Assembly: GCF_000004075.3 (NCBI RefSeq)
Contig: NC_026661.2
Location: 20,488,307-20,552,306 of the forward strand
Length of the DNA: 64,000 nucleotides
Direction: 5' to 3'
DNA from: Cucumis sativus
Lineage: Eukaryota > Streptophyta > Magnoliopsida > Cucurbitales > Cucurbitaceae
Part shown: positions 12,153-24,500 of the stretch, in pieces
Position numbering within the stretch: the first letter of the stretch is position 1
How the letters are laid out: every line of letters begins with the position of its first letter
Translations under genes and position numbers: made by a program
The notes under the pieces: model-generated
Database searches by the model: none
Seen by the model: the letters and a program-made list of their open reading frames with translations, nothing else
What the model was told of the DNA's origin: nothing

Positions 12153-14079
12153 CTATCGTCTAAATCGAGAGCCCTTATTAGGTCTGTTTCTCCCATCTAA
12201 TGCAGAAGTCCAGAAGAAGAGGGACATCCAGAATAACACAGCAAGGAAAATTTGTACTCTGTCCCGAAATTTTGAAAAAATTGCCGGTAAACCTGCTCAA
12301 GTAACGATATTAGAACAAGAACTATCAAGCAGGAAAAATAGTATTGATTTCAATAATTAAAAGTATATAATAACTTGGTAGAATTCCTTAGTTTTACCAA
12401 CTGTTTCCGTTTAATAATCTTCTTGTATATTCCGATGAACATCATACCCTAAAATGATTCTCTCTAAAAAATTGACAACTTATGAAAGGCATTCCCGTCA
12501 GTTTCCTTATCTCTCCATTTTTATTAAATTAAATAAGAAAGAAACTATTATTTCTTTACTAAACAAACGGTCTACAATCATCTTATCTACCATGAAGTTT
12601 GATCGACATAACCCTAAAATGAATCTGTCTAAAGAAAATGACAACTTATGGAAGACTTTTACTTTGTCTCTCCGTTTTCATGGTATGAGAAAGAAACGAT
12701 TCATTTATATTAAACCAACAGTCATCAATCACCTTATCTATTTTGTACAACATGTTCACTCTAAAGTGATTCTCTTTTAAAATATGATAACTTACAAAAG
12801 GCTCTCACTTTAATTACTCTGTCTCTCCGTTTTTATTACATGAGAAAGAATGACTCCTTTCTATTAAACCCATGGTCAACAACCACTTTATCTACTTTGA
12901 TCAATATGTTCACCCTGTAATGATTCTCTCTAAAAGAAATGACACACTGTAACTTTCACTTTCTGTCTCTCTGTTTTTATTAAGTAAGAAAGTGATTCTC
13001 CTCTATTAAACCGACATTCAATAATCACCTCATCTACTTTATCACATATTCACTCCAAAATGATTCTTTCTCTCTAAAAACATGACAACTAATGAAAAAC
13101 TCTTCACTTTCTCGGTCTCTCCATTCCTTTTTATTAAAGAAAAGCACAGATTCATTATTAAGAGATTAGTAGAAAATATGAAGATAAGCAATTTCCGAGA
13201 ATTGCAAGAAAATTACAGAAAACACTTAAATTGGTTATTCAAGGAAATATATTCACAGAAAAAAAGTTTAGAAAGAGCAGCAATGCAAGGTAGAAGACCT
13301 AGATAATCACCACAAAGTCATTTCCATCCTATTTCATATTAAGAACCCATATGTTAAGCATCATGAACCAAAATGAATATTTGTGGTATGACTTTTACGT
13401 ATCTAAAACGTGTTGAGCAAAATTTCCTACTTAACAAACTTCCAAAATAACCCATAAGAAGTTAATACTATGGCTAAAGCCCATATGCATCCGAAGACAT
13501 AGTAAATTTCCGGATGACCAAAAACACGAACAATATTATTTGTGGATGATTAGCGTCTAAACAACCAGGAATTCAAGTATAAATAAAACTGTTACTAATT
13601 GTAGCAGCGAACCACCACTAGCAGACGCCAAGCAAAATTCAGGAGCTAATAATTTTCATTTTCTATTATCAAAGCAATTCCATACAAATAAAGATAACGT
13701 AGGCTTCTCCGCATATGGTACAAAAACGAACCAGAAAAAACCAAGCTCTACGCACTAAATTTTTTAGGCCTCATCAGGAACAATTCAGTCAATAAAGTGA
13801 ACTAAATGGAGACATCATCAGCAAAGAATAGTAACCTGTTAAACGAACGGGATCCTCCTCGGGAGGCGGATCGGAATCCGGTGGTGGCCGTACTGCTGCG
13901 CTGCAAACGACGGATTCGGCATAAGAATTGGAGGAGAAGAAGAGAGGTGACAGGCGGCGACGGTGCAAAGAGAAGCAGATTTCCGACCGAAGATGAAAGG
14001 TTGAACAGAGAGGAAGGGCGATTGAAGAGGCGGCAACGGACTGTGAAGAACGGTGGAGAGAGGTCGAAAGTATTGCCAT
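12153..14079 (-). CDS. Small plastid-targeted single-pass membrane protein, function unknown
   Basis: Two coding exons, 13836-14079 and 12153-12292 (complement), join in phase (G|GT) to give 127 residues. An upstream in-frame ATG at 14124 would give 142. The N-terminus (MAILSTSLHRSSQSVAASSI) is rich in Ser, Ala and Arg and poor in acidic residues, as in a chloroplast transit peptide. A Pro/acidic linker (RPPPDSDPPPEEDPVRL) follows, then LPAIFSKFRDRV, one hydrophobic segment of about 18 residues (VQIFLAVLFWMSLFFWTS), and a basic tail, NRPNKGSRFRR. I do not recognise the family. Plastid thylakoid or envelope location is inferred. The promoter carries a TGGGCC palindrome of the type common at genes for organelle proteins. 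The intron is 1.5 kb and holds a degenerate tandem repeat. Splice continuity is good, but there is no conserved domain to confirm the model. Confidence 0.68.
12446..13175. repeat. Diverged tandem repeat, about 5 units of 140-165 bp, in an intron
   Basis: The word ACYCTAAAATGATTCTCTCT recurs, with changes, near 12446, 12611, 12758, 12912 and 13052. Within each unit the order is kept: GACAACTTATGAAAG, then a TCTCTCCGTTTTTATTA-like stretch, then AAGAAAG, then CAATCACCTTATCTAC. Spacings are about 165, 147, 154 and 140 bp. The array lies wholly inside the intron of the plastid membrane protein gene and looks like an old satellite or minisatellite fragment. Confidence 0.8.
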
Positions 14080-14159
14080 TGTGAGAGGAGAAAGAAAGCA
14101 ACAACGATTCAATTTTCTGTTCACTTGTTAGTTATTCCTTCACATTACGGGCTTCAGCC

Positions 14160-14177
14160 ACATGGGCCGGCCCATGT
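14160..14177. promoter_or_regulatory. 18-bp palindrome of paired TGGGCC/GGCCCA site II elements
   Basis: ACATGGGCCGGCCCATGT is a perfect palindrome 81 bp upstream of the ATG at 14079. Another GGCCCA lies near 14212 and a related GGGCTT near 14149. Site II (TGGGCY) elements bind TCP factors and are common at plant genes for organelle and ribosomal proteins, which fits the plastid-targeted product downstream. Confidence 0.7.
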
Positions 14178-15127
14178 TTGTGCCTTCTATGGGTCAACTC
14201 GGCCCAATTTTATCTAAATATTGCTTAGAAAACGGTTTTAAATAGCAAATTTGAAAAAGTATTCACCACCACTTTAAATGCTTTTATTAATAGATACAAT
14301 CCAAAATTAAATGCACTTTAATGAAAGTACTCATAATTCAAATTATAAAATAAATTTACATCTAAACCTAAGAGTCTTTAAATTATTCATTTTAAAAATG
14401 TAATTATGCATAAACATGTTAACCTCTTTTTAGAAAACTAAACATGCCATCTTTTGCTCTTAAAAGACTATATATTCAAGGTTAGAGGTAACATTATCAA
14501 AAAAGGCAAATCTTATAAATTTATAATTTTAAGTATACATGATAAAAAAAACAAATCAATTATATTTACAATTCAAATTCGATATCATTTATTTCGTTAA
14601 TGGAATTCATCACGATTTGGTAAACATGAATTTAATTATTAAGTCTAAATGTGCTATCTTTTGTTTTTAAAGAAAAACATGTTATTCGTGGGAAGAAGCT
14701 ATATAATGCATAAAAGTTAGTCAAAGAAATGTATTATTAAGTTTGAAAGTGAAAGATTCCATTTCATGTATTTTCAAAGAAAAAAACACATTTAAAACAA
14801 ACTTAATTATAAATTAGATTAAATCAATAATAATAAGCATGAGTTTGGTTATATATGAACGTTTGAAATAATAATTTGTATCTTATAAACTTAGTCTCAT
14901 GAAACACAAAACAAGAGAAATTGAAATGAAAAATATACATATTTGTAATACATTTTCAGTTTTCACACATGTTTAACATAAACTTTTCGATTGCCAAAAA
15001 TAAACAATTTTAATAGCAATCATCTAAACATATTTGAACTAATTTAGATACACATGTTCTTCTTGATCCAAGGCCAGAGATTGATAACTCAAAAGAGAAA
15101 GGAAAAAATATGATGAAGATGGGGTTG
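14178..15127. other. Intergenic spacer between the plastid protein promoter and EPFL8-like 3' end
   Basis: AT-rich DNA of about 950 bp with no supported gene. The right end is likely the 3' UTR of the EPFL8-like gene. Confidence 0.6.
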
Positions 15128-15885
15128 CTAGGGTTGATAGATCTTATTCCCACATCGGCATTTCCATGAGAGAAGATAATAGCTATCCTCTTCTTCTCTA
15201 GATGAAGAAAAGGATTGAAAGGCCTTCCCTTTCATCCGGTGCACCGGCACCACCGCCGCAGCCATGCACGGCCTGCAATTCATACATTTGTTCTGACATC
15301 CAGGAGGCCGTGAACCAATCACCATTTTCTCTTCCAAATTTTTCATTTCATCATTCTCAGCTTTTCCCAGCTCTGATCTCCCACTTCTTGACAAAACCAA
15401 CCCAACTGTGTACACATAAAAGAACAAAGTGGACCTTCAAGTTTCATTTCATCAAAAATAAAAAAAAGGGGGGGATTTTAATGACCGTTTAATTTGAAAG
15501 ATTGCTTGGTTAAAGCTGTAAAAAAAAAAACTCTAAAAAGGCATAACTTTTTTTATAAACCCAATGGTTTGTTATGTAGTCTCCAGTAACAATGTGTTAG
15601 CCACATTCTTATTTGAGAGAACATAATTCAAGATTAGAGAGCTTAGACATTACACTTCTCTAAATACTAAAGCAAAAGACATAGAAAGTACACATATATG
15701 TCAAATACAAATTCCACCATTGTGCGTCGCTCCTAAACCTTTAGTCGTTTGAAACGTCAGATGATAGACTTGAGAAGAATTTATTAGGAAATACCTGATG
15801 TAGGAGGAAGAAATGAGAAGAAAGCAGCAAGAGTGAGAGCCAGTTTTAGGGAAGTTGAAAGAGAAATGGGGAGAGCCATCTTCAT
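15128..15885 (-). CDS. EPFL8: EPIDERMAL PATTERNING FACTOR-like secreted peptide, EPFL8 type
   Basis: Exons are 15795-15885 and 15128-15405 (complement), joined G|TT, giving a 122-residue precursor. Exon 1 encodes a signal peptide (MKMALPISLSTSLKLALTLA and AFFSFLPPTS). Exon 2 encodes the propeptide and the mature cysteine peptide, with MVIGSRPPGCQNKCMNCRPC and, at the end, YYLLSWKCRCGNKIYQP. Cysteines fall at residues 67, 71, 74, 77, 113 and 115, the six-Cys EPF pattern with a long loop between Cys4 and Cys5. The RPPGC, CMNCRPCMA and LLSWKCRCG words favour EPFL8 over stomagen or EPFL4-6. EPFL peptides are apoplastic ligands of ERECTA-family and TMM receptors that act in epidermal and organ patterning; EPFL8 itself is little characterised. 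A second in-frame ATG lies two codons downstream of the first. The intron holds part of a dispersed repeat. Confidence 0.9.
15634..15667. repeat. Dispersed short repeat, copy 2 (copy 1 near 9617-9650)
   Basis: TTAGAGAGCTTAGACATTAC followed by ACTTCTCTAAATAC matches CTAGAGAGTTTATATATTAC plus ACTTCTCTAAAACT at 9617-9650 at most positions. The two copies are 6 kb apart, one intergenic and one inside the EPFL8-like intron, so a mobile origin is likely. Confidence 0.5.
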
Positions 15886-16479
15886 GAGATGTGTGCAAGT
15901 GAAAAAGGGAAGTTTCTTTTACTTTCACAGTCAATCCAATCCAATATCCAATTGAATAAATGTTGGGGTTATTGTTATTATTATTATTGATTTGATTTGA
16001 TGAAAAAATAAACAAATAAAAGAAGGGTAATGGACAAGATTGAAAGATGTTTCCTGTGGAAGAGACATAAGTAGAAAATGGGAAAATGGAGAGAAGAAAT
16101 ACGAAGAAATTAACAAAGGAAGAGTACTGAAAGGTAAAAAAGAAAAGAGAAATGGGATTTGATTTAGTTTGGGTTAGTTTTGGGAAAGTGCTACTCTCTG
16201 ACTTTAAGTTGTTACTGAATGACTGAACTGACTTGTCTCTTTATTATAATCTTTCACACACAATGCCTACTTTCTTCATGTTTCAAACCAAAAAAAAATT
16301 ACAGTTCCCTAGTTTCTTGAGCTATGAATTCTTAAAACTCTCTTTATCTCTCTCTCATAAATAAAACTTTGATGTTTTTTGGTTAAACGGCATTAATTTG
16401 AAACAATTTAGAAACTTTATCACTGTTAGACACTAAATGACAATTTGACAAAATTGATAAACCCATCCTAACAATGATG

Positions 16480-16640
16480 GTTGAGTTGAGACAAACTATG
16501 AACCAATGAGGAAAGACTTCTATCGGTTGAAGGCATGCTATGAGACTTTGTGTCCCTTATGATCAAGTGTTTGGACGAGGACGTTGTTACTACACAAGCT
16601 AGTAAAGAAGCCATATGATTAAAGATGCTATATCAGAAAA
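16480..16640. mobile_element. Fragment resembling an LTR-retrotransposon terminal repeat (fossil)
   Basis: The stretch around GTGTTTGGACGAGGACGTT resembles, from memory, terminal repeats of cucurbit LTR retrotransposons, probably Ty3-type. Only a short, broken, old-looking fragment is present; no coding part is seen nearby. Confidence 0.3.
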
Positions 16641-17244
16641 TTTCTCTATTCTCAGAACCCAAATGGGTAAAGTAAAACATATATATATACCCAATTAATT
16701 AGCATCCAATAAAGTGAGATTATTAAGTGGAAAAAGAAAAGGAAATTTGGGTGAAAAGGGTAAATGAAAGGAAGACAAGAGTTGTGGTAAAGTATCTGTA
16801 AGTTGGTAAGGGTTCTCCCATACAGCACTGAATCAGGCAGCTAGTGAGTTCTATACACTGCCATACATAACGCTTTCCAAATTGAACTTCTATTTCTGTT
16901 TTTCTTTCCCTTTTTCACCTTTCTCCACACTTTTCCGTTCGGGAACCTGCAAACCCCATCTTCACTTCTTTTCAATTACACACACCTTCTCAATTCCTTA
17001 AAGTTTCTACCTCATTGTTTTCTCACCCATTCCACCTCGTTGTTTGAGCTGACCTACGTGAGAGTAGTATTGATCAAATCGATGTCGAGCAAAATACACT
17101 CTTATGCATAAGTTAGTATGAAGAAGTATTTAACTTATCTAAAGCACAAAAAGAAGGTGACTATCTACGTGTCCTAAATATTTGACTTTTTCTTTTAGAA
17201 TGATGATTTCTTAAAACGCCTTTTAGTTTTTGGCACACTCATAG

Positions 17245-17320
17245 ACGTTAGTGGGATTTGAACCTATCATTTGTAGAACAAAAATCATGTCAATTATCGT
17301 TGAACTATACTCACTTTAGC
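17245..17320 (-). mobile_element. tRNA-derived SINE-like fragment
   Basis: Read on the minus strand, it has an A-box-like TAGTTCAACGATAATTGAC (rc of about 17289-17307) and, about 45 bp on, a B-box GGTTCAAATCCCAC (rc of 17251-17264). This arrangement is typical of the pol III head of plant SINEs. No clear poly(A) tail or target duplication is seen, so it is probably a truncated copy. Confidence 0.5.
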
Positions 17321-18824
17321 TATTATTCACATTTTTTAAAGATGATTAATATATGTATAGAAAGGAACAACCCAAATTTTTTTAAAAAAGTTTACTCAAT
17401 GACTCAGATTTCAATTCTCAAAATATTTACCTTATTGATTGATTAAAATGCATGAGCTTCTGTGTGGATCAATTAATAGAGATATGCAAAAGGGTGATAA
17501 GAGTCTATTTCTCTTTCGTTCTTGGAACTTGCTGTCATTTGCTTAAATAATTTATCACAACACATACCACCAGAAAAGAAGTGGATAATATTTAATACTT
17601 AAACAACTTTAGTTATATCTGTTTGTTTGTTTTTCTTTGCAATGCTTACCACTTTAATTTCACTTTTTACAGAAAAAATAAAAAAGAAAGAAACTTTGTT
17701 CACTTTTCAGCTTTCTTTTCAAAAAGTTTTATCAAAAAATCAATCGATTTTACTGTGGATTTCTTCGTTTTCTTTTACCTTTAAACTAGAATAAAGTAGG
17801 TGTGATGTGTTATTTGTACATGCAATGGATGCATCTCCCTCATCTCATCATCAATATATAATATCTTCTAAAATTTTGCTTTGGTTGGCTGTGCCTCAAT
17901 CAAAATGCTTTCTTCTTCTTCAATAGTGTTGAAAAAAATGAAAAATGAAGAGTGATGATTGAGAGAAATGAAGTGGTGACGAGAATGAAGGGGTAAGATT
18001 GAGATCATTGTAGTCCGTGATATGATGATTGAAAAGACGTTGGCCGCACACGTTTTGTTGGGGTCTGAATTTTACTTAATCATAACCAAGAAATCTAAAG
18101 TTGGCTCAAAATCTCTTTTAATTTCTGACAGTCATAAGTCTTGTTCATTTCCAGATTTCTTTATTTGGCAAAATTTTGTGGTTCTGTCTTATCACTTCTC
18201 ATCTTCCTCCTTTTAACCCTTCATCACATTTCCAAACTTTTATCTTATTTTTCACATTTCTCAAATCACTTCCTCATTTCTCAACATCTTTTCTTTCCTG
18301 AACTGAATCCTTAAGATTTTGAATTACACATATGTACGCTTCTTTGGATATCGCTTCTTGATATATATATGGTTGTGGAAGTTCAGACAAAATATATATA
18401 TAGATAGAGAGAGAGAGAATGAATTTGTAATTTAAAATGGAAAGGACTGAATTTTGTAATTGAACATAGAAAGTAGTACATCAATCTATGTTTGGTTCTG
18501 AGGGAAAATGTATGGTTGAGATTTATTGATCATTATTTGGAGAAAAGAAAAACAATTTGCAAAAATAGTCATTTCCATCACAGCTGAATTTTCTACAACA
18601 GAGTAAAGATATGAAACTCTACAGCAATTACCAAACCAAGGCATTAAGAGGAAAAATAAAAAACAAACAAACAAACCAAGCACAAAAAAATAGGCAGGCA
18701 GCAGGGAAAATGTTAATTTGAATGCGTTTCAGCAAATACAAGGCAGATTTCAATGGTTTGAGAAAAACAGTGAGACTACGATTCAACTTCTTCCAAATCA
18801 AGCCTTGTGTACCCTTCAAATTAA

Positions 18825-21510
18825 TCAATCATACAACCCTTCTTGTTCCCATACATCCACAAGAAAATCTACCATTTCCTGCGTGTTTTAATGAACATGG
18901 AACATTAATTTATGATTAGATTCGATTGGTTTCCAGCACAGGGAAGAAAATAGACAGGTTGAGAACTTACGCCAAGTGGAATAGGTTGACGAAATGGCTT
19001 GTTGCTCCCTAGTAAACTTTCATAAGTTACATTCCAACTGCAGGAGGAAACCCAGAATGATTACTATGACGGAGTACTGATGTTTGATTATGTTAATATG
19101 CCAAACTAGTTAGCAACTTACTCTAACTTGGGTTCTTGAAACTGCGGTTTTTCAGATCGTTTATTCCCTGTCCAGCGTTGCCTAGTTTGATTCCACAGAA
19201 GAAGACCTACAACCAAGATCCAAGTATAGTTACTTGTGCCAATGCCAATCTTCAAAGAAATGGGATAATCACATAGAAAAATTAAGGAGACTGTCAGTGT
19301 TGTAAAAAGCTAAGGTAAACGAACAAATCGGCGAAATACACACTAAAGACTTGATCAAATCATCCATTTAACAGTCTTAAGTCTCAAAGTACAGTTAATT
19401 TTCCTTGTAAGGTTCTGTATCTAGAACATGGTGAATTGAGTAACTGAAAATATAGAGCGAAAGGAGGAGATAATCACCATGATTTAGAAACTCTGAAGGG
19501 TTGGGTACATTGCCAGAGCTACCATGTGGATCGTGCATATGGTTGATTGTACTCAGTGATGACATACTTCCTTGTGATTGACCTGCACTATTGTCCACAT
19601 CAAATGTACTAGTAGTCCAGAAATCCTCTGATAGGCTGGGTTTCCTTAGTCCATGACATTGAATTTGTTGACCTTTTGATGGTTCATTCAGGTGAGTTTT
19701 TAGTTTCGGCTTTGTGTAGCATCCAAGACAACCACTGTTCTGTTACAAACAAACGTGATCATATAACTGATAAATACCTGCTCAAAATATTCACAAGACA
19801 CCTGAAAGCATCTCATTTCAATAAACAATGTTAAACACTCATAAGTCTTTGCATTTCAAAGGAAGCATTCCGGAGGGGGCTAGAAAAGCCGAATCAAATT
19901 CAATTAGACAATGTATTTCTCTAATTTAAATGATAGCACATTTAAGTCTCATAAACAATTAATCACTTCTTACGAACTAATGCCATGATATGGTTGATGG
20001 GAAAACTGATGTTTATACTGACTGAAAAGCTATGTTGCATCTTAATTGAAATAATTAACTAAACACACGCATGCACACACACAAGGTTCCTGGGCTGTGA
20101 ACTGAGCAATATTCTTATCGAATCTTCGTCTAGATGGGTTGGGTGTACTCCAGATATGCATCTGATCTAACCTGCCAATCCCTTTCAATCTCCAACCCAA
20201 CCATATATGTAAGCTATGGAGAAGATGACTACAAATAGTTTTTGGCAGGACTTTCAGAACATAAAACACAAACATTAACAATGGAATATCTGAATTCTGA
20301 ATGATCAGGAAATTTTGAGTTTTCCAAATGGCAAAGTTTACAGTAGCAGCGTATGAACAACATTCCATAACTATTGATATTTGCACAACCAAGACAACGT
20401 CAATCACAGGTCCAATATTATTCACCAGCCTCAAATAGAAATAATCATAATAATGACTGTAAAATCATCATTGAGCCTAAACTTGTTTAAATCTCTAGGG
20501 CTCAAAGAAAATTTGACATTTTCAATATAATCTCAAAACTCTGCCTAACACGTGAGCTCTAATTTCCATCTCGACTAATCTCATGACACAAATAGTTGAC
20601 CCTACTACATTTAGATACCCATCATAAGGATTACAATCTAATATCAAGGCATTTCTCTTCCATCAGTTATATCTAGAGATGGGATTAGTTATTTTTTGGG
20701 ATGCCCTTGTATTCTCTCCATTTTTTATCAATGAAAGTATGGTTTCTTATAATTAGAAAAAAAAAAAAATGAAACTCATAGGATATTAAATCATAAGTGG
20801 TCATTAAGGCTTGAATATATTCACTACCATTGATTTTATTGATCAGTCAGGACATGACTTATATAAGAGAAATATAAGTTCAGCAAACAATAAACAAATA
20901 GACAACAAATTAACTAAACATATTGACTGACTAATGACCCAATACCTTCAAACCTTATATCATTCACATTGACCATTATTAGCCATTAAGTCAAGTCAAC
21001 CCTCATATATATAAGGTAACAACACAAAGCCTGAATTATTAATATCACAAAGCCTAAATACATGAATTATCAATATGAATAAAGATGGAACAAGTCTAAA
21101 CTCAAGATAGACATACCACGCTAAATGAACACTAGTTTTTAGAAGCTTTAAATTGTTAGCTTTTAAACATAGTCAACAAAACATGAAGCATACCCCAGAG
21201 AATACTTTAAATTAACTTTAAGCATAAAGTAGCCTTGCTTTTAAATTAATTGAAAACAGCAGCAGCAACAGAAAATCAGTTTGATTGAACAAGTTCTTAA
21301 TAATCCTTTCATTGAGCCAAACAAGCTGAACCACAGCATTCATCCGATCTGGTCAAAAGCAAACAACCCAAATGCTGAATTTCATATTGATTCCTCCCAA
21401 CACATGTATATATATATATATATTATATCTAAACATGAAACCAAAACTTCCCAATTTTGCATAAGCTTAAAAAAGACATGAATTTGAGATAATTAGAAAA
21501 GTTACCCCAT
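18825..21510 (-). CDS. Gag1-like clamp domain (DUF4050) protein
   Basis: Five coding exons: 21506-21510, 19478-19734, 19122-19206, 18971-19037 and 18825-18878 (complement), in phase, 155 residues. The protein begins MGGCLGCYTKPKLKTHLNEP, continues through KPSLSEDFWTTST and HGLLLWNQTRQRW, and ends PLGEMVDFLVDVWEQEGLYD, the conserved order of plant DUF4050 proteins. The first coding exon is only ATGGG. The second must use the downstream of two adjacent AACAG acceptors, because the upstream one shifts the frame into an early stop. The N-terminal Met-Gly-Gly-Cys with a second Cys at position 7 could allow lipidation and membrane association (inference). No biochemical role is established for the plant family. 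Intron 1 is 1.8 kb and includes a LINE-like tail. GA-rich sequence at 21660-21770 belongs to the leader or promoter. Confidence 0.85.
20640..20769 (+). mobile_element. Probable 3' end of a non-LTR retroelement with poly(A) tail
   Basis: The sequence GGATGCCCTTGTATTCTCTC, then TTTTTTATCAATGAAAGTAT and an A run at 20757-20769, resembles the 3' end of plant LINE-type copies. It lies in intron 1 of the DUF4050 gene in the opposite orientation. The 5' end and target duplication are not identifiable, so it is probably 5'-truncated. Confidence 0.35.
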
Positions 21511-24500
21511 GAATGGAAAACACCCAAGTGATGAGGATTTGGAGGGGAAAAGAAAAGCCAAGGAAAATTCGATTCCAGGAAAGAAGATCAAAGAGCAGGT
21601 CCTGAGAATTAAAAGAGTCATGGTGGTGATAGTTGAAAAGAACCCAGTTGGGGAATTAGAAAAAATCTGAAGGGAAAACAGAGAAAGAGAGAGAGAAAAA
21701 TAGATAAAAGAAAAACAAAAAACAAAAAACAAAAAAAGAAGAAGAAGGAGAAGAAGGAGAAGGAGAGATACCCTTGAAATTATACGTCACTGTCTATCAC
21801 TCTCCGACCTTCCTTCAGGAATCGAAAGCTCCTGTTGTTGTTTGTTCTGTGGTGAAGTTGGTGAAATAAAGAAAGAGAAGAGGTTGAAGAAAGAAGAAAA
21901 AACTTACCTTTATTCTTACAAACCCCGGGATCGCTCAGCTGCTCTCCACTTTCCTTCTTCCTTTTTTTTCTTTTATTTCATTTTTAAATTCTCTTTTATT
22001 TTATATATCTAATTCTATTTTGTTTTATTCTACCATTCTCTTTTATTTTATATCATTTTTCATATATTATAACCTAATATATACACATACACACACATAT
22101 ATATATATATATATATAAAACTAAAAAAGAGTCCAACCAAAGTAAAGGTGGTTGATCCAATTAAGTACAATTAAGACCTAATTTGTAATTAAAAAAAAAT
22201 TCTTTGCCATTAGACACATTAGACATATAACTCAACCACACAAACTAAACACAACTCAAACTCTTTAATTTTTCTCCATGGAAACTCTTGTATGGAGCTA
22301 AATAAATACACACCACAAAAACCTCACATTAATTCTCTCCTAAAGGTAATGGAAGAAAGAATTCCTCGAGCGCCTTTGTACTATCTATATGTCTATCGAG
22401 TTGCCAACCTAATACACCACAAAAATGTAATCTCACACCGTTTCAATATGATGACAACTCAAAAAATATATATATATGAACAAGATCCTATCCCATGTCT
22501 TTTGACAAAGAACGTTAGAAAATAATAAAATCAATATCGTTAATAAGCAATTCATAATCCATATCGTTAATTCTTTGATCTTTGAACTTTAGTTAATATG
22601 GCTTTAGTTTTTATTACTTACGTTTTTTATTCTTTTTAAATAACTTTATGATTAAATTTTATTATGTAAAAAATTAGTATTGAAAAAGGCATACATATTA
22701 TATTTGCAATAATAATTACATATAGTTATCAATCTTTTTTTTTTTGTTTAAATTACAAGAATGTGTAAATATATTACGGTAGATTAGATTGATGTGATCA
22801 TAACTAAGTTACTCAAATCATTAGTTTCTCTTCTAAAATATTTTTTAAAGACAGAGTTTGAAACTCTAATCCTTTGAAATATAAAAGTATTATTATTACC
22901 AATGATTTGTAGAATATGCATAATAATACATAATATTATATTTGCAATGAGTTTTACAACATTATATATATATATATTTTACAAACTCTCTTATTTTGAA
23001 TTCGTTGTTGTGCTGCCACGTTTTGATAATACACATTATTAACAATTAAACAAATTTTAAAAATATGATTACTCAAATATTCTCTAATAACTTTTTTTAA
23101 AAAAAAAATATATTTTTTCAATTGTTTTCTCATTTAAAATAAATGTAAAAGTATTTTGATTATTAAACTCTAGAAATAGTAACAATGGTATGGAATTGAA
23201 GGGTAAAATTTTGTTATAAATACTAATGTGATTTTTATTTTTTTTTAGTTGAAGAAATAATTAATTAATGTGATGAAAGTATGATTGGATTGTTGACACA
23301 CCATTTTGGAAAATAGGTGGATTTATCTTTATTTATTTTGTCTACTTTATTTAAAAAGAGAAAAAAGATAATGAAGTGAAGAAAATAAAATGTTAAGTTA
23401 TTGGGTCTTTTTTGGTTGCCTTTTGCCCAAATCATAGTAATTGTTAAAGACAACACATTAAATCATTCTTTTGCCTAAACATAATTCAACTTGGTGGGTC
23501 ACTTATACTTTCTCCTTACTTTAATATTCTATCTCATGTTTTCTTTACTTCTAATCAATACGAGATTATATTTGTAATAAATATATATTTAAGAGGAAAA
23601 TTATTTTTGTTTTTTCATCCTTTCGGGTTCCTACTCCAATTCTAAAATCAAAATATATATTAGACCTTACTTATTGTTATATTATAACATATCATATAGT
23701 CTAAACGAGCATGCATGCATTTTTTAATCTAAACAAAATTAGATACTTGTTCTCTTTTTTAATTAAGGTTGAAGATTCAATCTATGTGTCGTTATTACAC
23801 GTTCATTCAACTAAAAAATAGGCCTATTGATTGAAAAGGTATATTTTAAAATTGTATGAACTTATCTATACTTAATTACACATACATGTTTTGAAATCAT
23901 ATCAATGTTGATTTTGAATTATTAAAATATATTTTCAAGTGAGACAAAGATATATAATAACTATATAAACTTGGTGTAGAAAATAATGGAAAAGAATTTA
24001 ATAACGATTTTACCTTTTGTTTTTGTTTCCAAAATTTATGTTCGTTTCTTTTCCAACTTATTATTTAATTATAGTTTTCACCTTCACATTTCATTTTTCA
24101 ATCCAATTTTAGAAAATCATTGAAAATAAATATTTATACTTAGGGTGCTTATAAACTTAATTTTAAAAAAAAAAAGAAAACACGAATATAATTTATAAAA
24201 TTGTTCACCATTTCCAAATTTGAATAGTGTTATTATTCAAATAATGGTGGAACTCACAAAATAAATATTATTAGTTTTGTGTGATTGTATATTATTATTA
24301 TTTAAAAGAAATACAGAATATAATCTTATATAATTTAGCAAAAAATGAAACGCCAACTCTATACCCACAAACCCATATTCTAATTTTTTTTTTTAAATAT
24401 CAAATATCTTAAAGAAAAAATAATTATATATCAAATTACCAACTATGCATTGCCAACCCATATTCTCAAAATTAAATCTCAACTTTGAATAAGAAAAAGA

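Larger units (their letters stand above)
15886..18824. other. EPFL8-like upstream region and intergenic DNA
   Basis: I see no protein-coding gene. It contains the EPFL8-like promoter, an LTR-element-like fragment at about 16480-16640, a GC-richer stretch at about 16795-17050 of unknown nature, and a SINE-like copy at about 17245-17320. Near 18385 there is a TA/GATA/GA simple-repeat patch. The last part is probably the 3' flank of the DUF4050 gene. Confidence 0.5.

Noticed and set aside
13806-14084. 92-codon plus-strand frame rich in Arg/Glu
   Set aside because: Antisense shadow of the transit-peptide exon of the plastid membrane protein.
16795-16890. Possible microRNA precursor around the CCATACAGCACTGAATCAGG word
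   Set aside because: I could not find a matching arm of adequate length, and no known plant miRNA sequence is present.
20042-20434. 130-codon minus-strand frame inside the DUF4050 intron
   Set aside because: No recognisable motif; part of a 1.8-kb intron with repeat-derived sequence.
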